Below, piece after piece: positions 26,721 to 35,570 of a DNA stretch of 64,000 bases. Position 1 is the stretch's first letter. Each line of letters opens with the position of its first letter. This DNA is from Metabacillus sediminilitoris (GTDB lineage: Bacteria > Bacillota > Bacilli > Bacillales > Bacillaceae): contig NZ_CP046266.1 of the NCBI RefSeq assembly GCF_009720625.1, forward strand, positions 2,861,501-2,925,500, read 5' to 3'. The notes under the pieces were generated by a model that saw only the letters and a list, made by a program, of their open reading frames with translations, searched no databases and was not told where the DNA came from. A program made the translations under genes and the position numbers.

Positions 26721-26818
26721 AATCTCGAATTCAAGATAAATAATTTCGAGATAAGAAAATTTTAGACGTATTTTGCCATAATTTCATTTTTTTAGATATT
26801 TATCTCGAATTCAAAATA
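26721..26818. promoter_or_regulatory. MhqR-type operators (two sites plus a half site)
   Basis: ATCTCGAATTCAAGAT at 26722-26737 and TATCTCGAATTCAAAATA at 26801-26818 closely match the B. subtilis MhqR operator TATCTCGAATTCGAGATA. A half site TTTCGAGATA lies at 26744-26753. MhqR represses quinone- and diamide-responsive genes, among them mhqP (DoxX family), which is the gene type found here. Confidence 0.75.
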
Positions 26819-26844
26819 TTATTTTAAAAGGAGAGATGAATCGT

Positions 26845-27243
26845 ATGTTAGATTTAGGTCTACTAATCGTTCGTTTAGTAATCGGCTTGCTTTTTGTTGG
26901 CCACGGTGCTCAAAAATTATTTGGTATGTTCGGTGGACATGGGATTAAAGGAACAGGTGGTTTCTTTGAGTCAATTGGTGTAAAACCAGGTGTAACAATG
27001 GCATTGTTAGCTGGTTTAGCAGAATTCGGCGGAGGTTTATTATTTGCAGCAGGATTACTAACTCCAGTTGCAGCACTTCTAATTATTTTTACTATGCTGA
27101 TAGCGATCATTAAAGTTCACGGTGCAAATGGTCTTTGGGCTACTAATAATGGTTATGAACTAAATTTAGTATATATAGTTATTGCATTGGGTGCTGCATT
27201 AACTGGTGCTGGAAGTTATTCATTAGACGCTATTTTATTTTAA
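26845..27243 (+). CDS. mhqP: DoxX family membrane protein (MhqP-like)
   Basis: A 132-residue protein with four transmembrane helices and the DoxX signature (LIVRLVIGLLFVGHGAQKLFGMFGG, then GGLLFAAGLLTPVAALLII). The ATG at 26845 is favoured over the one at 26836 because AAAGGAGAG needs about eight bases of spacing. The family takes part in quinone and thiol stress. The MhqR-type operators in the promoter strongly suggest an mhqP-like role. mhqN and mhqO are not adjacent, and the gene ends in its own terminator. Confidence 0.85.
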   Translation: MLDLGLLIVRLVIGLLFVGHGAQKLFGMFGGHGIKGTGGFFESIGVKPGVTMALLAGLAEFGGGLLFAAGLLTPVAALLIIFTMLIAIIKVHGANGLWATNNGYELNLVYIVIALGAALTGAGSYSLDAILF

Positions 27244-27258
27244 TTAATCTTTACACGA

Positions 27259-27298
27259 AAGAAGCAAAGGAATTCTTATGATTTCTTTTGCTTTTTTT
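27259..27298 (+). terminator. Terminator of the DoxX gene
   Basis: AAGCAAAGGAA pairs with TTTCTTTTGCTT (one bulge) and is followed by TTTTTTT, 16 bases after the stop. Confidence 0.75.
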
Positions 27299-27684
27299 GT
27301 TTTACAAAATCTTGCACTTCAGTAAAATACACTTGATCCTGCTCCATCGCCTAGTCCAACAAAAAATCTTATGCCAGTAATGAACGGAAGTTAAAGTACA
27401 CCTACTTAAACAAATCAAGGCACTTTTATTGATTCATATTTGATTGATGATTTAAGATAGAATAAGATATTGGATATTTATAACAAAAAATATTTTACAG
27501 GTTTTGATGAAAATTTGTAATCACTGCATAGCTACTTCCATCTTTCGTTCAATATGATAAGAGATTAACATATTTAACAAAAGACTTGTCACTAGACATC
27601 TAATGAGAAAACTTATAACTTGGAACGTTTAACAATTGGAATAAAACATATCGAAAAGAGGTATTGAAAAGAGGTATTGAAAAG
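27299..27684. other. Intergenic region before the aldo/keto reductase
   Basis: No gene is supported here. The last 35 bases hold a short direct duplication, GAAAAGAGGTATT (27654-27666, repeated from 27667), which doubles the ribosome binding site of the next gene. Confidence 0.6.
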
Positions 27685-28623
27685 ATGACTAAACAAACAC
27701 AAATGGGAAAAACAGAACTTTTTGTAAACCCGATTGGACTTGGTACAAATGCAGTTGGAGGACATAATCTCTATCCTAATTTAAACGAAAGTGTTGGAAA
27801 AGAATTAGTGAGAGACGCGATCAATAATGGCGTAAATTTCCTTGATACAGCTTTTATTTATGGTCCTGGACGTTCAGAAGAACTTGTAGGTGAAGTAGTA
27901 AAAGAAACTGGAAATCGCAGCAAAATTGTCCTAGCAACAAAAGGTGCGCATAAATTCGTTGGCAATGAAGTAGTGATCGATAACTCTCCATCTTTTTTAA
28001 AAAAATCAGTTGAAGATAGCTTAAAGCGTCTGCAAACAGACTATATTGATTTATTTTACATACATTTTCCAGATGAAAATACTCCTAAATATGAGGCTGT
28101 CGGTGCTTTGAAGAAATTAAAGGATGAAGGAAAAATTAAAGCAATTGGTGTCTCAAACTTTACGATTAGCCAGTTAAAAGAAGCGAATCAAGATGGATAT
28201 GTAGATGTATATCAAGGTGAATATAATCTATTGCAACGATCAGCTGAAAAAGAATTACTTCCGTATACTGCGGAACATCAAATTTCTTTTGTTCCATACT
28301 TTCCGCTTGCAGCTGGTTTGTTAGCTGGCAAATATAATAAGGACATGGTTTTTAACGATCTTCGTTCAAAAATGCCGCATTTACAAGGGGAAGAATTTGC
28401 ACAAAACCTAGAAAATGTAGAAAAATTAAGGGGAATTGCTCAATCTAAACAAGCAGATGTCGCACATGTTGTCTTAGCCTGGTATTTAACCCGTGATTCG
28501 ATTGATGTGGTCATCCCTGGTGCAAAAAGAGCAGATCAAGTACTTGATAATTTAAAAACACTAGATGTCCAACTAACAAATGAAGAGATCCAAAAAATTG
28601 ATTCTATTTTTGGAAATAAGTAA
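27685..28623 (+). CDS. iolS: Aldo/keto reductase, AKR11A (IolS) type
   Basis: A 312-residue NADPH-dependent aldo/keto reductase, very close to Bacillus IolS/AKR11A ([55 protein letters not shown]). Catalytic residues of the family are Asp and Tyr in FLDTAFIYG, a Lys in ATKGAHK and a His in YIHFPDE. The start ATG follows GAGGT by nine bases. There is no inositol operon in the window, so it probably acts as a general carbonyl reductase. Confidence 0.85.
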   Translation: MTKQTQMGKTELFVNPIGLGTNAVGGHNLYPNLNESVGKELVRDAINNGVNFLDTAFIYGPGRSEELVGEVVKETGNRSKIVLATKGAHKFVGNEVVIDNSPSFLKKSVEDSLKRLQTDYIDLFYIHFPDENTPKYEAVGALKKLKDEGKIKAIGVSNFTISQLKEANQDGYVDVYQGEYNLLQRSAEKELLPYTAEHQISFVPYFPLAAGLLAGKYNKDMVFNDLRSKMPHLQGEEFAQNLENVEKLRGIAQSKQADVAHVVLAWYLTRDSIDVVIPGAKRADQVLDNLKTLDVQLTNEEIQKIDSIFGNK

Positions 28624-28786
28624 CAAAGCTTACCCTCCTTTGAAATAATGGTGCCTATTTTTTCACAGACCGTAGAATTTCCTTATATAAGGTGGGAAAA
28701 CTGTGATATTATCATACTAATTCTTCAAAAAACAACAAAATTTTTATACGATTCTTCAGTATCGTTACAACTAGGAGGAACATCAT

Positions 28787-29626
28787 TTGACAATGAAAAA
28801 AGCATTAACTATCGCTGGTTCAGATACAAGTGGAGGAGCAGGTATACAAGCAGATTTGAAAACATTCCAAGAACTTGGCGTATATGGTATGACCTCATTA
28901 ACTGTAATAGCAACAATGGATCCTAAAAACCATTGGCACCATAAGGTTTTTCCAATTGCGATTGATGCATTAGAAGCACAATTAGATACAGCACTTTCAG
29001 TAGGTATTGATGCAGTAAAAACAGGCATGCTTGGTACAGTTGAAACAATCGAAACAGCTGCAAAAAGGATTAAAGAATCAGGAATTTCTAATATTGTGAT
29101 TGATCCTGTTATGGTTTGCAAGGGGGAAGATGAGGTCCTTAATCCTGAAACGGCAGACGCTTTACGAGAAGTAATGGTGCCAATTGCAACAATTGTTACA
29201 CCAAATCTATTTGAAGCAAGTCAGTTAGCAAAGACTGGTCCAATTCGAACAATTGATGAAATGAAGGAAGCCGCTGTAAAAATAAATGAACTCGGTGCCA
29301 AATATGTATTAATTAAGGGCGGCAGTAAATTACAGCATGAAAAAGCAGTTGACTTATTGTTTGATGGCCAGGAATTTAAACTGTATGAAAATGATAAAAT
29401 TGATACTACATATATTCATGGGGCAGGTTGTACGTTCTCTGCTGCTATAACTGCCGAATTAGCAAAAGGAAAATCTGTATTAGAAGCAATTGATATTGCA
29501 AAAGATTTTATTACTGAAGCGATTCGACATGGCTGGAAGCTTAATGAATATGTCGGTCCAACAATGCATGGAGCATATCGTCTATATGGGGCAGGTCGTT
29601 TGGAAGCAGAACAATTTGCTAAATAA
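28787..29626 (+). CDS. pdxK: Pyridoxal/pyridoxine kinase (ThiD-like)
   Basis: A 279-residue ribokinase-superfamily kinase most similar to B. subtilis PdxK (LTIAGSDTSGGAGIQADLKTFQE, VYGMTSLTVIATMDP, VIDPVMVCKG). The anion-hole region HGAGCTFSAAITAELAKG marks the ATP site. It phosphorylates pyridoxal and related vitamers, and ThiD-type HMP kinase activity is possible. TTG at 28787 is the start: GGAGGA lies seven bases upstream, and MTMKKALTIAGSD aligns with the B. subtilis protein. Confidence 0.88.
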   Translation: MTMKKALTIAGSDTSGGAGIQADLKTFQELGVYGMTSLTVIATMDPKNHWHHKVFPIAIDALEAQLDTALSVGIDAVKTGMLGTVETIETAAKRIKESGISNIVIDPVMVCKGEDEVLNPETADALREVMVPIATIVTPNLFEASQLAKTGPIRTIDEMKEAAVKINELGAKYVLIKGGSKLQHEKAVDLLFDGQEFKLYENDKIDTTYIHGAGCTFSAAITAELAKGKSVLEAIDIAKDFITEAIRHGWKLNEYVGPTMHGAYRLYGAGRLEAEQFAK

Positions 29627-29652
29627 TTATGCTAAACCAGTAATATAATGAT

Positions 29653-29705
29653 AAGTGACTTATGAAAGCTGTTTATAAATACAACTTTTATGGGTCACTT
29701 TTTTA
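29653..29705 (+). terminator. Terminator after pdxK
   Basis: AAGTGACTTAT-type left arm and GGGTCACTT right arm pair (AAGTGAC/GTCACTT) and lead into TTTTTT. Confidence 0.7.
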
Positions 29706-29754
29706 AAATTTTATCTAAAAAGTTTAACTACTCTTCTGGGAAAGGCTGCTGACT

Positions 29755-30693
29755 TTGAATAATATAAAAATTTATTTTGTATTAATAGGCGTTATGTTCC
29801 TTTGGGGAATGAACGTATCAGCGATCAAATTATTAGTGAGTGATTTTATGCCTGTAACAATCACGTCTATCAGAATATTTGTAGCTGCAATGATCGTTTT
29901 TTTCATACTCTTTCCTTTGAAAAAAGTAAGAAAGCCTAAGAATAGAGAATGGCTATACATTATACTAGGTGCGTTTCTTAGTATCTTTGTCCATCATTAC
30001 TTTATCTCAGAAGGTCTTGCAAAAACTTCGGCTGCAAATGGCGGGTTAATTTTAGGACTGGGACCAATGCTAACCGCTATTTTGTCCATTGTTTTATTAA
30101 AAAGAAAGCCATCAATAATACGTTTAGTTGGCTTCTTGCTTGGGGGAGTTGGTGTAAGTTTTACAGTTTTAGCAGGCAGCGGCGGCATTCACAATGCTTC
30201 AAGCGGTGACTTTGAAGTTTTTCTTGCAATTTTATCACAAGCATTTAGTTTTATACTCATTAAAAAAGCTTCTGAAACGTTAGATCCACTTCTATTAACA
30301 GGCTATATGCTTTTGTTTGGTTCGGCTATGTTATTTGTAACTAGCCTATTAATAGAACCTAATGGTTTGGCTAGTCTTCAGCATGGCAGTCCGTTTATTT
30401 GGTTGATGTTTATTTTTTCTGCTGTTCTTGCTACTGCTTTAGGAAATATGGTTTATAATTATGTGATTGGTCAAATTGGTGCAGCTGAAACATCAATATT
30501 TTTAAACTTAAGCACGTTTTTTTCCTTAATTGGAGCAGCTCTATTTCTTAAAGAAGAAATATTACCTTCACATTTTATAGGTCTTTTATTAATTGTTCCA
30601 GGGGTAATTCTTGGTTCAGGATCGCTAGAAGAATTATTGATCCGTCGTAAAGAAAAACTAACTCAACATCCCCAAAAGAAAATCAGCCTCTGA
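29755..30693 (+). CDS. EamA/DMT family transporter
   Basis: A 312-residue polytopic protein with ten predicted transmembrane helices in two EamA repeats (about 5-140 and 150-285). The start MFLWGMNVSAIKLL and the mid-segment AKTSAANGGLILGLGPMLTAI are typical. It ends in a basic, proline-containing cytoplasmic tail. TTG at 29755 is the start, with GGGAAAGG upstream. Family members export amino acids or metabolites; the substrate is unknown. Confidence 0.85.
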   Translation: MNNIKIYFVLIGVMFLWGMNVSAIKLLVSDFMPVTITSIRIFVAAMIVFFILFPLKKVRKPKNREWLYIILGAFLSIFVHHYFISEGLAKTSAANGGLILGLGPMLTAILSIVLLKRKPSIIRLVGFLLGGVGVSFTVLAGSGGIHNASSGDFEVFLAILSQAFSFILIKKASETLDPLLLTGYMLLFGSAMLFVTSLLIEPNGLASLQHGSPFIWLMFIFSAVLATALGNMVYNYVIGQIGAAETSIFLNLSTFFSLIGAALFLKEEILPSHFIGLLLIVPGVILGSGSLEELLIRRKEKLTQHPQKKISL

Positions 30694-30712
30694 GTTTTCA
30701 AATTACAATTTT

Positions 30713-30747
30713 TAAACCAGTATGTTAAATTGCATGCTGGTTTTTTA
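30713..30747 (+). terminator. Terminator after the EamA gene
   Basis: TAAACCAGTATG pairs with GCATGCTGGTTTTTTA around a short loop, with a six-T run. Confidence 0.8.
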
Positions 30748-30850
30748 ATTACTTTGTGAGAAATGATAGTAAAAACTTTTATACATGTTTATGATTAAAC
30801 GATAGAAAACTAAATGAAATAACATAATGCTTAATTAGAGGTGTTTTAAC

Positions 30851-33352
30851 ATGAACGAGAACTTTGAAAATTATTATAATGAAGCGATCGAACGCACAAA
30901 AAGGATGGCTTTGGAAGATATCTATACATTTTTAGAGACAAAAGAGAGTATGCCCACCTATGAACAATATAGCAGAGAACGAGGGCAATACATAGATCAG
31001 CTATGGGTAAACTCTTGGTTAAATACAACAACAAGCCATGCAACATATGCTGAAAAGAAATCTTATCTTTTAGAAAAAGGATTTGAAATTGAAGGTTTGG
31101 GAAAAAAACTGATCAACCAAATGTTTCGCAATGAAATAAGAGAGGTTGAACCATTTAATGTATTAGGCTGGCTGGATCGTAAATTTGGAAAACAAACAGA
31201 AGAGTGGCATCAATTATATGATAGAGCAAGAGTAGCAAAAAAGGAATTAGAGAGAACTCTGCTGCAAAAAGAAGTGAAAAGAAAGCTAAAATTAAAAGTA
31301 GAGTATTATATAGAACAATTAATAGGTGAGCATTATGAAGATCTTTACTTATATGTAAGATATTTAATTGGTTGCCAACTTGCAATTGATATTGAGCAAA
31401 GAGAAGTCATTCTGCCAGCTGATGAAATAACCTTTTCTTCCTATTTATCAAGTGAACAGGAGTTACACTTTAGTAAAAAACATTACAATGAAGATTTGTT
31501 TGAAAGATATGAACAGCTTATTGCAAATTATTTATTTGACTTTGGCCCAAACTGGCTAAAAGATCATCTTCCTTCTCACCTTTTTGATGAATATATACGG
31601 ACTAATCTTGAGATGATGACAGACTCTTTTTTAAACGAAGCAGCATTTGACCTTTTTGCGGAACTCAGTCAGGAGTTTTTTAGTGATTTGTTAGAGGAAT
31701 TCATTTCTGATCTAATCAAACTGATTGATATTCCATTTGATCTTGCTGTACATCAAGAGATATTCGCTAAAGATCTTTCTGAGAGAGAACGAAAGATTGT
31801 TGAAGATTTAGAAGAAGTAAAACGTAAAAATGAAGAAGAAGCACGTATGATTGAGGATATATTCGCTAGAGAGTATAATCCGCCTGTTGGTCGAAATATC
31901 AAGTACTTTCTTCATGTTGGAGAAACAAACACCGGTAAAACCTTTCAAGCAATCAAACGAATGAAAGATGCAAGTAGCGGGATTTATTTAGCACCGCTCC
32001 GCTTATTAGCCCTTGAAATTTATGAAAAATTAAATGAAGAAGGAGTTCCCTGTTCTTTAAAAACAGGTGAGGAGGAAAAGACAGTGCCGGGTGCGGCTCA
32101 TATAGCATGTACTGTCGAAATGTTTTATGAAAAGGATTTTTATGAAGTAGTCGTTATTGATGAGGCACAGATGATCGCAGATAAGGATCGAGGTTTTTCA
32201 TGGTATAAGGCAATGACAAAAGCAAATGCTAACGAAGTCCATATAATCTGCAGCTTTAATGCGAAACAAATGATTCTTCAACTACTAGGTGAATCAGATA
32301 TACATATTAATGAATATCTAAGAGAGATTCCATTAAAGGTTGAATCGCAATTTTTTCGACTTAATCATACTCGTAAAGGGGATGCCCTCGTTTGCTTTTC
32401 AAGAAGGCGTGTACTAGAAACTGCCTCTGAGCTTCAACGAAACGGACTACAAGTAAGTATGATTTATGGAAGTATGCCGCCAGAGACAAGAAAAAAGCAA
32501 ATGCAGCGATTTATCAATGGTGAAACATCTGTTATTGTTGCAACTGATGCGATCGGTATGGGATTGAATCTACCGATTAGGCGAATCGTTTTCTTGGAAA
32601 ATGATAAATTTGACGGGACAAGGAGACGATTACTAACTTCCCAAGAAGTTAAGCAAATTGCAGGACGGGCAGGACGAAAAGGGATCTATAATATTGGTAG
32701 AGTGGCATTTACAAGTAACGTTAAAACAATGACTAGACTTCTTGAACAAGAGGATGAGCCCTTACAAGGATTTGCAATTGCTCCGACAGCAAATATATTT
32801 GAACGTTTTCAAAAATACTCCCACAAACTTGGATTGTTCTTTTATTTATGGGATCAATTTCAAAGTCCCAAGGGTACAAAAAAAGCCAGTCTTACAGAAG
32901 AAAAGCTATTATATGACATGGTTGAAGACTCAATAATTGAAGCAAAACTCTCCATAACTGATCTTTACAATTTTTTGCATTTACCATTTGCAACAAACGA
33001 GCCTTCGTTAAGAGCGCAATGGAAACAAAAACTAGAAGCACTTGTCGATGGTAAGGAAATACCTGAACCGTTAATAAAAGAAGCTGGGTTGGAAGAACTC
33101 GAATTATCCTATAAATCGGTTGGTCTTCATCTATTATTCTTATACAAACTAGGAAAAAATACGGAAGCACATTATTGGGAAAGAGTCCGTGAAAAAATAA
33201 GTGACAAAATCCACGATAAATTGAAGTCAGGAGTACAAATTGCCACAAAATCATGTAAAAGTTGTGGCAAACATCTCTCAACTACATTTAAATTTACTAT
33301 TTGTAATGATTGTTATTTTAGAGGCGAGGTTAGAAAAAGGGAAAAAAAGTAA
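30851..33352 (+). CDS. SUV3-like DExH RNA helicase with C-terminal zinc finger
   Basis: An 833-residue protein. Residues 1-340 are a helical domain with no recognised motif. The helicase core starts with GETNTGKT (about 357-364), then APLRLLALEIYEKL, the Walker B box DEAQM (about 437), VIVATDAIGMGLNLP and QIAGRAGR (about 603). This order and wording (GxTNxGKT, PLRLLAxE, TGEE) match mitochondrial SUV3/SUPV3L1 rather than ordinary DEAD-box proteins. The end carries CKSCGKHLSTTFKFTICNDC (about 802-821), a four-cysteine zinc finger. Eukaryotic SUV3 unwinds RNA for the degradosome; an RNA-decay role here is an inference. GAGGTG is the RBS. Confidence 0.85.
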   Translation: MNENFENYYNEAIERTKRMALEDIYTFLETKESMPTYEQYSRERGQYIDQLWVNSWLNTTTSHATYAEKKSYLLEKGFEIEGLGKKLINQMFRNEIREVEPFNVLGWLDRKFGKQTEEWHQLYDRARVAKKELERTLLQKEVKRKLKLKVEYYIEQLIGEHYEDLYLYVRYLIGCQLAIDIEQREVILPADEITFSSYLSSEQELHFSKKHYNEDLFERYEQLIANYLFDFGPNWLKDHLPSHLFDEYIRTNLEMMTDSFLNEAAFDLFAELSQEFFSDLLEEFISDLIKLIDIPFDLAVHQEIFAKDLSERERKIVEDLEEVKRKNEEEARMIEDIFAREYNPPVGRNIKYFLHVGETNTGKTFQAIKRMKDASSGIYLAPLRLLALEIYEKLNEEGVPCSLKTGEEEKTVPGAAHIACTVEMFYEKDFYEVVVIDEAQMIADKDRGFSWYKAMTKANANEVHIICSFNAKQMILQLLGESDIHINEYLREIPLKVESQFFRLNHTRKGDALVCFSRRRVLETASELQRNGLQVSMIYGSMPPETRKKQMQRFINGETSVIVATDAIGMGLNLPIRRIVFLENDKFDGTRRRLLTSQEVKQIAGRAGRKGIYNIGRVAFTSNVKTMTRLLEQEDEPLQGFAIAPTANIFERFQKYSHKLGLFFYLWDQFQSPKGTKKASLTEEKLLYDMVEDSIIEAKLSITDLYNFLHLPFATNEPSLRAQWKQKLEALVDGKEIPEPLIKEAGLEELELSYKSVGLHLLFLYKLGKNTEAHYWERVREKISDKIHDKLKSGVQIATKSCKSCGKHLSTTFKFTICNDCYFRGEVRKREKK

Positions 33353-33373
33353 AAAATATGAACTAAAAATATA

Positions 33374-33405
33374 TTGACCATGTCGTGCACCCCACAGTTT
33401 ATCAT
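33374..33405 (+). promoter_or_regulatory. Candidate MerR-type promoter with a 20-bp spacer
   Basis: TTGACC (33374-33379) and TATCAT (33400-33405) are separated by 20 bp, longer than usual, as in promoters that MerR proteins remodel. A GTGCAC palindrome lies in the spacer. It directly precedes a MerR gene. Confidence 0.45.
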
Positions 33406-33429
33406 AGAGGTGGGAGGAAAAAGAAAAAG

Positions 33430-33774
33430 ATGTACAAGATTAGTCAATTTGCTGAAATGACTGGCCTAAGTAAAGAAACATTACGTTATTATGCAGAGGT
33501 TAAACTCCTTGAACCTGCTTATATTGACCCGAAAAATAACTATCGTTATTACGATGATGGAAGTTATTTTCTTGCAATTTTATTAGTGAAGTTAAGAAAA
33601 TTTGGTTTTACAATTCAGGAAATGATCTATGTGATGGAAGACGAGTCATTTGCAAACTTAGAAAAATTAATTAAACAAAAAAGAATGAAAATACAGCTGC
33701 AAATCGAAGACTTGCTTCTTCAGATTGAAGAAATTGACGACTTTCTTGCATCTGGGAAGGAGGAGAATAATTGA
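33430..33774 (+). CDS. MerR family transcriptional regulator
   Basis: A 114-residue regulator. Residues 1-70 form the winged helix-turn-helix (YKISQFAEMTGLSKETLRYY, NNYRYYDDGSYF), followed by a dimerisation coiled coil (about 75-105). There is no effector-binding domain or cysteine sensor, so the signal may be sensed by the coupled SRPBCC protein or the protein may work as a small regulator. The ATG at 33430 follows GGGAGGA. Its stop overlaps the next start. Confidence 0.88.
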   Translation: MYKISQFAEMTGLSKETLRYYAEVKLLEPAYIDPKNNYRYYDDGSYFLAILLVKLRKFGFTIQEMIYVMEDESFANLEKLIKQKRMKIQLQIEDLLLQIEEIDDFLASGKEENN

Positions 33775-34223
33775 TTCAATGGAAAAAAGAAATTATGATC
33801 GAGACAAACATTGAAAAAGTATGGAGCTTATTTTTTGATGAAAATATCAAGAAAATCATGCCTAAAGTGGTGGAACATACGTTAATTGAAAAAAAAGAGG
33901 AAGAAGTTGGTGCGAAACATCGGCAGTCGTATCGTGAAGGAAAACGTGTTGAAACCTATATTGTAGAAACGTTAGTATATGAGGATTTTGAAAACAAAAA
34001 ACAAAAACAAATAAGCATTGTACTTGGAAAAGTATTTGAAATTACGCTTACCTTTATTTTGCTAAAAATCGACGATACTCACACGAAATTTATTTATGAA
34101 GGCCAGAATAAAGGAGTTAATTTTGTTGGCAGAGCAATGTTAAAGCTAGGAAGTGAGAAAAGCAACAATATAGTGGTGCAGGAATTCATGCAAAATGTTG
34201 AAAAAGAAGCATTACGGTCATAA
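33771..34223 (+). CDS. SRPBCC (START-like) family protein
   Basis: A 150-residue protein with the Bet v1/START layout: an N-terminal strand, a helix pair (IEKVWSLFFDENIKKIMP), a long antiparallel sheet and a C-terminal helix. Such folds bind hydrophobic ligands. TTG at 33771 overlaps the MerR stop (TTGA), with GGAGGAG upstream, so the two are translationally coupled. The ligand is unknown; a sensor role together with MerR is an inference. Confidence 0.75.
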   Translation: MIQWKKEIMIETNIEKVWSLFFDENIKKIMPKVVEHTLIEKKEEEVGAKHRQSYREGKRVETYIVETLVYEDFENKKQKQISIVLGKVFEITLTFILLKIDDTHTKFIYEGQNKGVNFVGRAMLKLGSEKSNNIVVQEFMQNVEKEALRS

Positions 34224-34249
34224 TTTATCATTCAATTACTGAACTTTAA

Positions 34250-34284
34250 CAAACCTACAAATAAACTCTGTTTGTAGGTTTTAA
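34250..34284 (+). terminator. Terminator of the MerR-SRPBCC operon
   Basis: AAACCTACAAA and TTTGTAGGTTT form an 11-bp stem followed by TTAATATT. Confidence 0.8.
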
Positions 34285-34378
34285 TATTAGAGCAAGAAGC
34301 TAATAGGCGGCCTCCATAAGAATATAAGTAAAAACTTGAACAAACTAGTTATTGTCGAAACTTGTATTTAATAAAGGT

Positions 34379-34407
34379 TTGAAAATGTAAGCGCTTACGA
34401 TTATAAT
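34379..34407 (+). promoter_or_regulatory. Sigma-A promoter with a cre (CcpA) site in the spacer
   Basis: TTGAAA (34379-34384) and TATAAT (34402-34407) have a 17-bp spacer that contains TGTAAGCGCTTACG (34386-34399). This differs from the cre consensus TGWAANCGNTNWCA at the last base only, and its core GTAAGCGCTTAC is a perfect palindrome. A CcpA site between -35 and -10 normally represses. Confidence 0.75.
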
Positions 34408-34417
34408 GAATATAGGT

Positions 34418-34467
34418 TGGATAGCATAAGTGGCTATCAAAGTAACTGGCGTAGGTGGGGCCAGTTA
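34418..34467 (+). ncRNA. Tandem-hairpin 5' leader or small RNA
   Basis: Right after the predicted transcription start two hairpins follow each other: GATAGC/GCTATC (34420-34438) and TAACTGG/CCAGTTA (34443-34467) with a G-rich loop CGTAGGTGGGG. About 145 further bases separate them from the 46-aa ORF. I cannot match it to a known riboswitch. It may be a regulatory leader or an independent CcpA-controlled RNA. Confidence 0.4.
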
Positions 34468-34611
34468 TAAGATTTTAAATAAAAATCAAATCATTATTAG
34501 ACATACTTTATATAAAACAACACGCAGACTCAAAATTAAAACAATTTTGACCATTAGTATATGAAAGAATAATAGTTTTAGAACATTTTAAAAGAAAGGG
34601 AGTGCAAGAAA

Positions 34612-34752
34612 ATGAAGAATAATACTAAATTATCCTTATCTGATTTTATAAATAAAGATAGGTTTGAGTTAAACTCTTACATCTCTTATTTGTTTCATCA
34701 ATTTTACTATGAAAACGATAATCGATCTAAGGATAAAATAGTAAAGGAATAA
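34612..34752 (+). CDS. 46-residue hypothetical protein
   Basis: ATG at 34612 follows GGGAG at nine bases. The peptide (KLSLSDFINKDRFELNSYIS, then YLFHQFYYEND) is polar with an aromatic-rich middle and ends in a lysine-rich tail. It is followed by a good terminator at 34820-34871 and preceded by the cre-containing promoter. I do not recognise it. Confidence 0.5.
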   Translation: MKNNTKLSLSDFINKDRFELNSYISYLFHQFYYENDNRSKDKIVKE

Positions 34753-34819
34753 CTTGTATGCTTTACTACAGTTATGATTCTTTTTATTTATTTGTTTTCT
34801 TTACACGACTTTAATAATC

Positions 34820-34871
34820 TCCAGTCTTCTTTATGTCAGATAAATGACACAAGGATGGACTGGATTTTTTT
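34820..34871 (+). terminator. Terminator after the 46-aa ORF
   Basis: CCAGTC and GACTGG form the base of a stem that includes an inner GTCA/TGAC pair, followed by ATTTTTTT. Confidence 0.75.
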
Positions 34872-35153
34872 GTGGTTCAGAAATTAAAGAAATTTCCTTA
34901 TTTTCTCTAGGGTGGGTTTCAAGTGTCTAATCATTCGCTTACAAAAAAATCGATAAAATATGGTTTTTATCATTCGTTTTCTACTTTGGTTTCTAAAATC
35001 GATGGAAAGTTATATTTAGATTTGATTTGTTAAAAACTTTAAATTAATATATAAGGAGTATTCTAACACAAGTGTCTATCATCAAATTCTAGTTTTCTAT
35101 AAAAAGCAATCTAATCATAAATCTATTCCATTTAAAACAAAGGTGTTTCTAAG

Positions 35154-35426
35154 ATGAAATTACTTACAAAGTTTTTTTCGAAGGATAAAAAAATGAAGAT
35201 TGATTTTTGTGAAAAAAATCTTGATCGCTTTGTTACAAATGATCTTTTTTCACAGTACCAATCGCTTTTAAATAAAAGAAATATTATTTATAAAGAATAT
35301 GAATGTCAAAATAAATGTAAGGAATGTATAAAATCACCGTATGCGATCGTTGATGGTAATTTTATAGATGCTGAAAGCTCGGAAGAATTGTTAGATAAGC
35401 TAAAACAGTTATATGAAGAAATGTAG
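35154..35426 (+). CDS. DUF1450 family protein
   Basis: A 90-residue protein. After a basic N-terminus the core IDFCEKNLDRFVTNDL and the cysteine cluster CQNKCKECIKSPYAIVDG fit the DUF1450 (YuzB) family, whose fold resembles thioredoxin-like ferredoxins. The cysteine spacing (C-x3-C-x2-C) differs slightly from the second member at 41279. AAAGGTG is the RBS. The function is unknown; redox or metal binding is inferred from the cysteines. Confidence 0.7.
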   Translation: MKLLTKFFSKDKKMKIDFCEKNLDRFVTNDLFSQYQSLLNKRNIIYKEYECQNKCKECIKSPYAIVDGNFIDAESSEELLDKLKQLYEEM

Positions 35427-35570
35427 CAAAATATTAATTTTTGCTGTGAAAAAGGTAAAAAAGAAAAACAAAAAATAGGCACCTATGTATTTTGCTCAAA
35501 ATAAAATAGTTATTATGAAAAATTTAGATCTATTTTTAACCTTTTATAAATAATAAAAGCCATTTTCGAA

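Noticed and set aside
27654..27680. Duplicated GAAAAGAGGTATT before the aldo/keto reductase as a regulatory repeat
   Set aside because: A simple short slippage duplication of the RBS region is the plainer explanation.
28624..28786. TPP or other riboswitch before the pyridoxal kinase gene
   Set aside because: I looked for conserved riboswitch patterns and saw none; the protein is also closer to PdxK than to ThiD.
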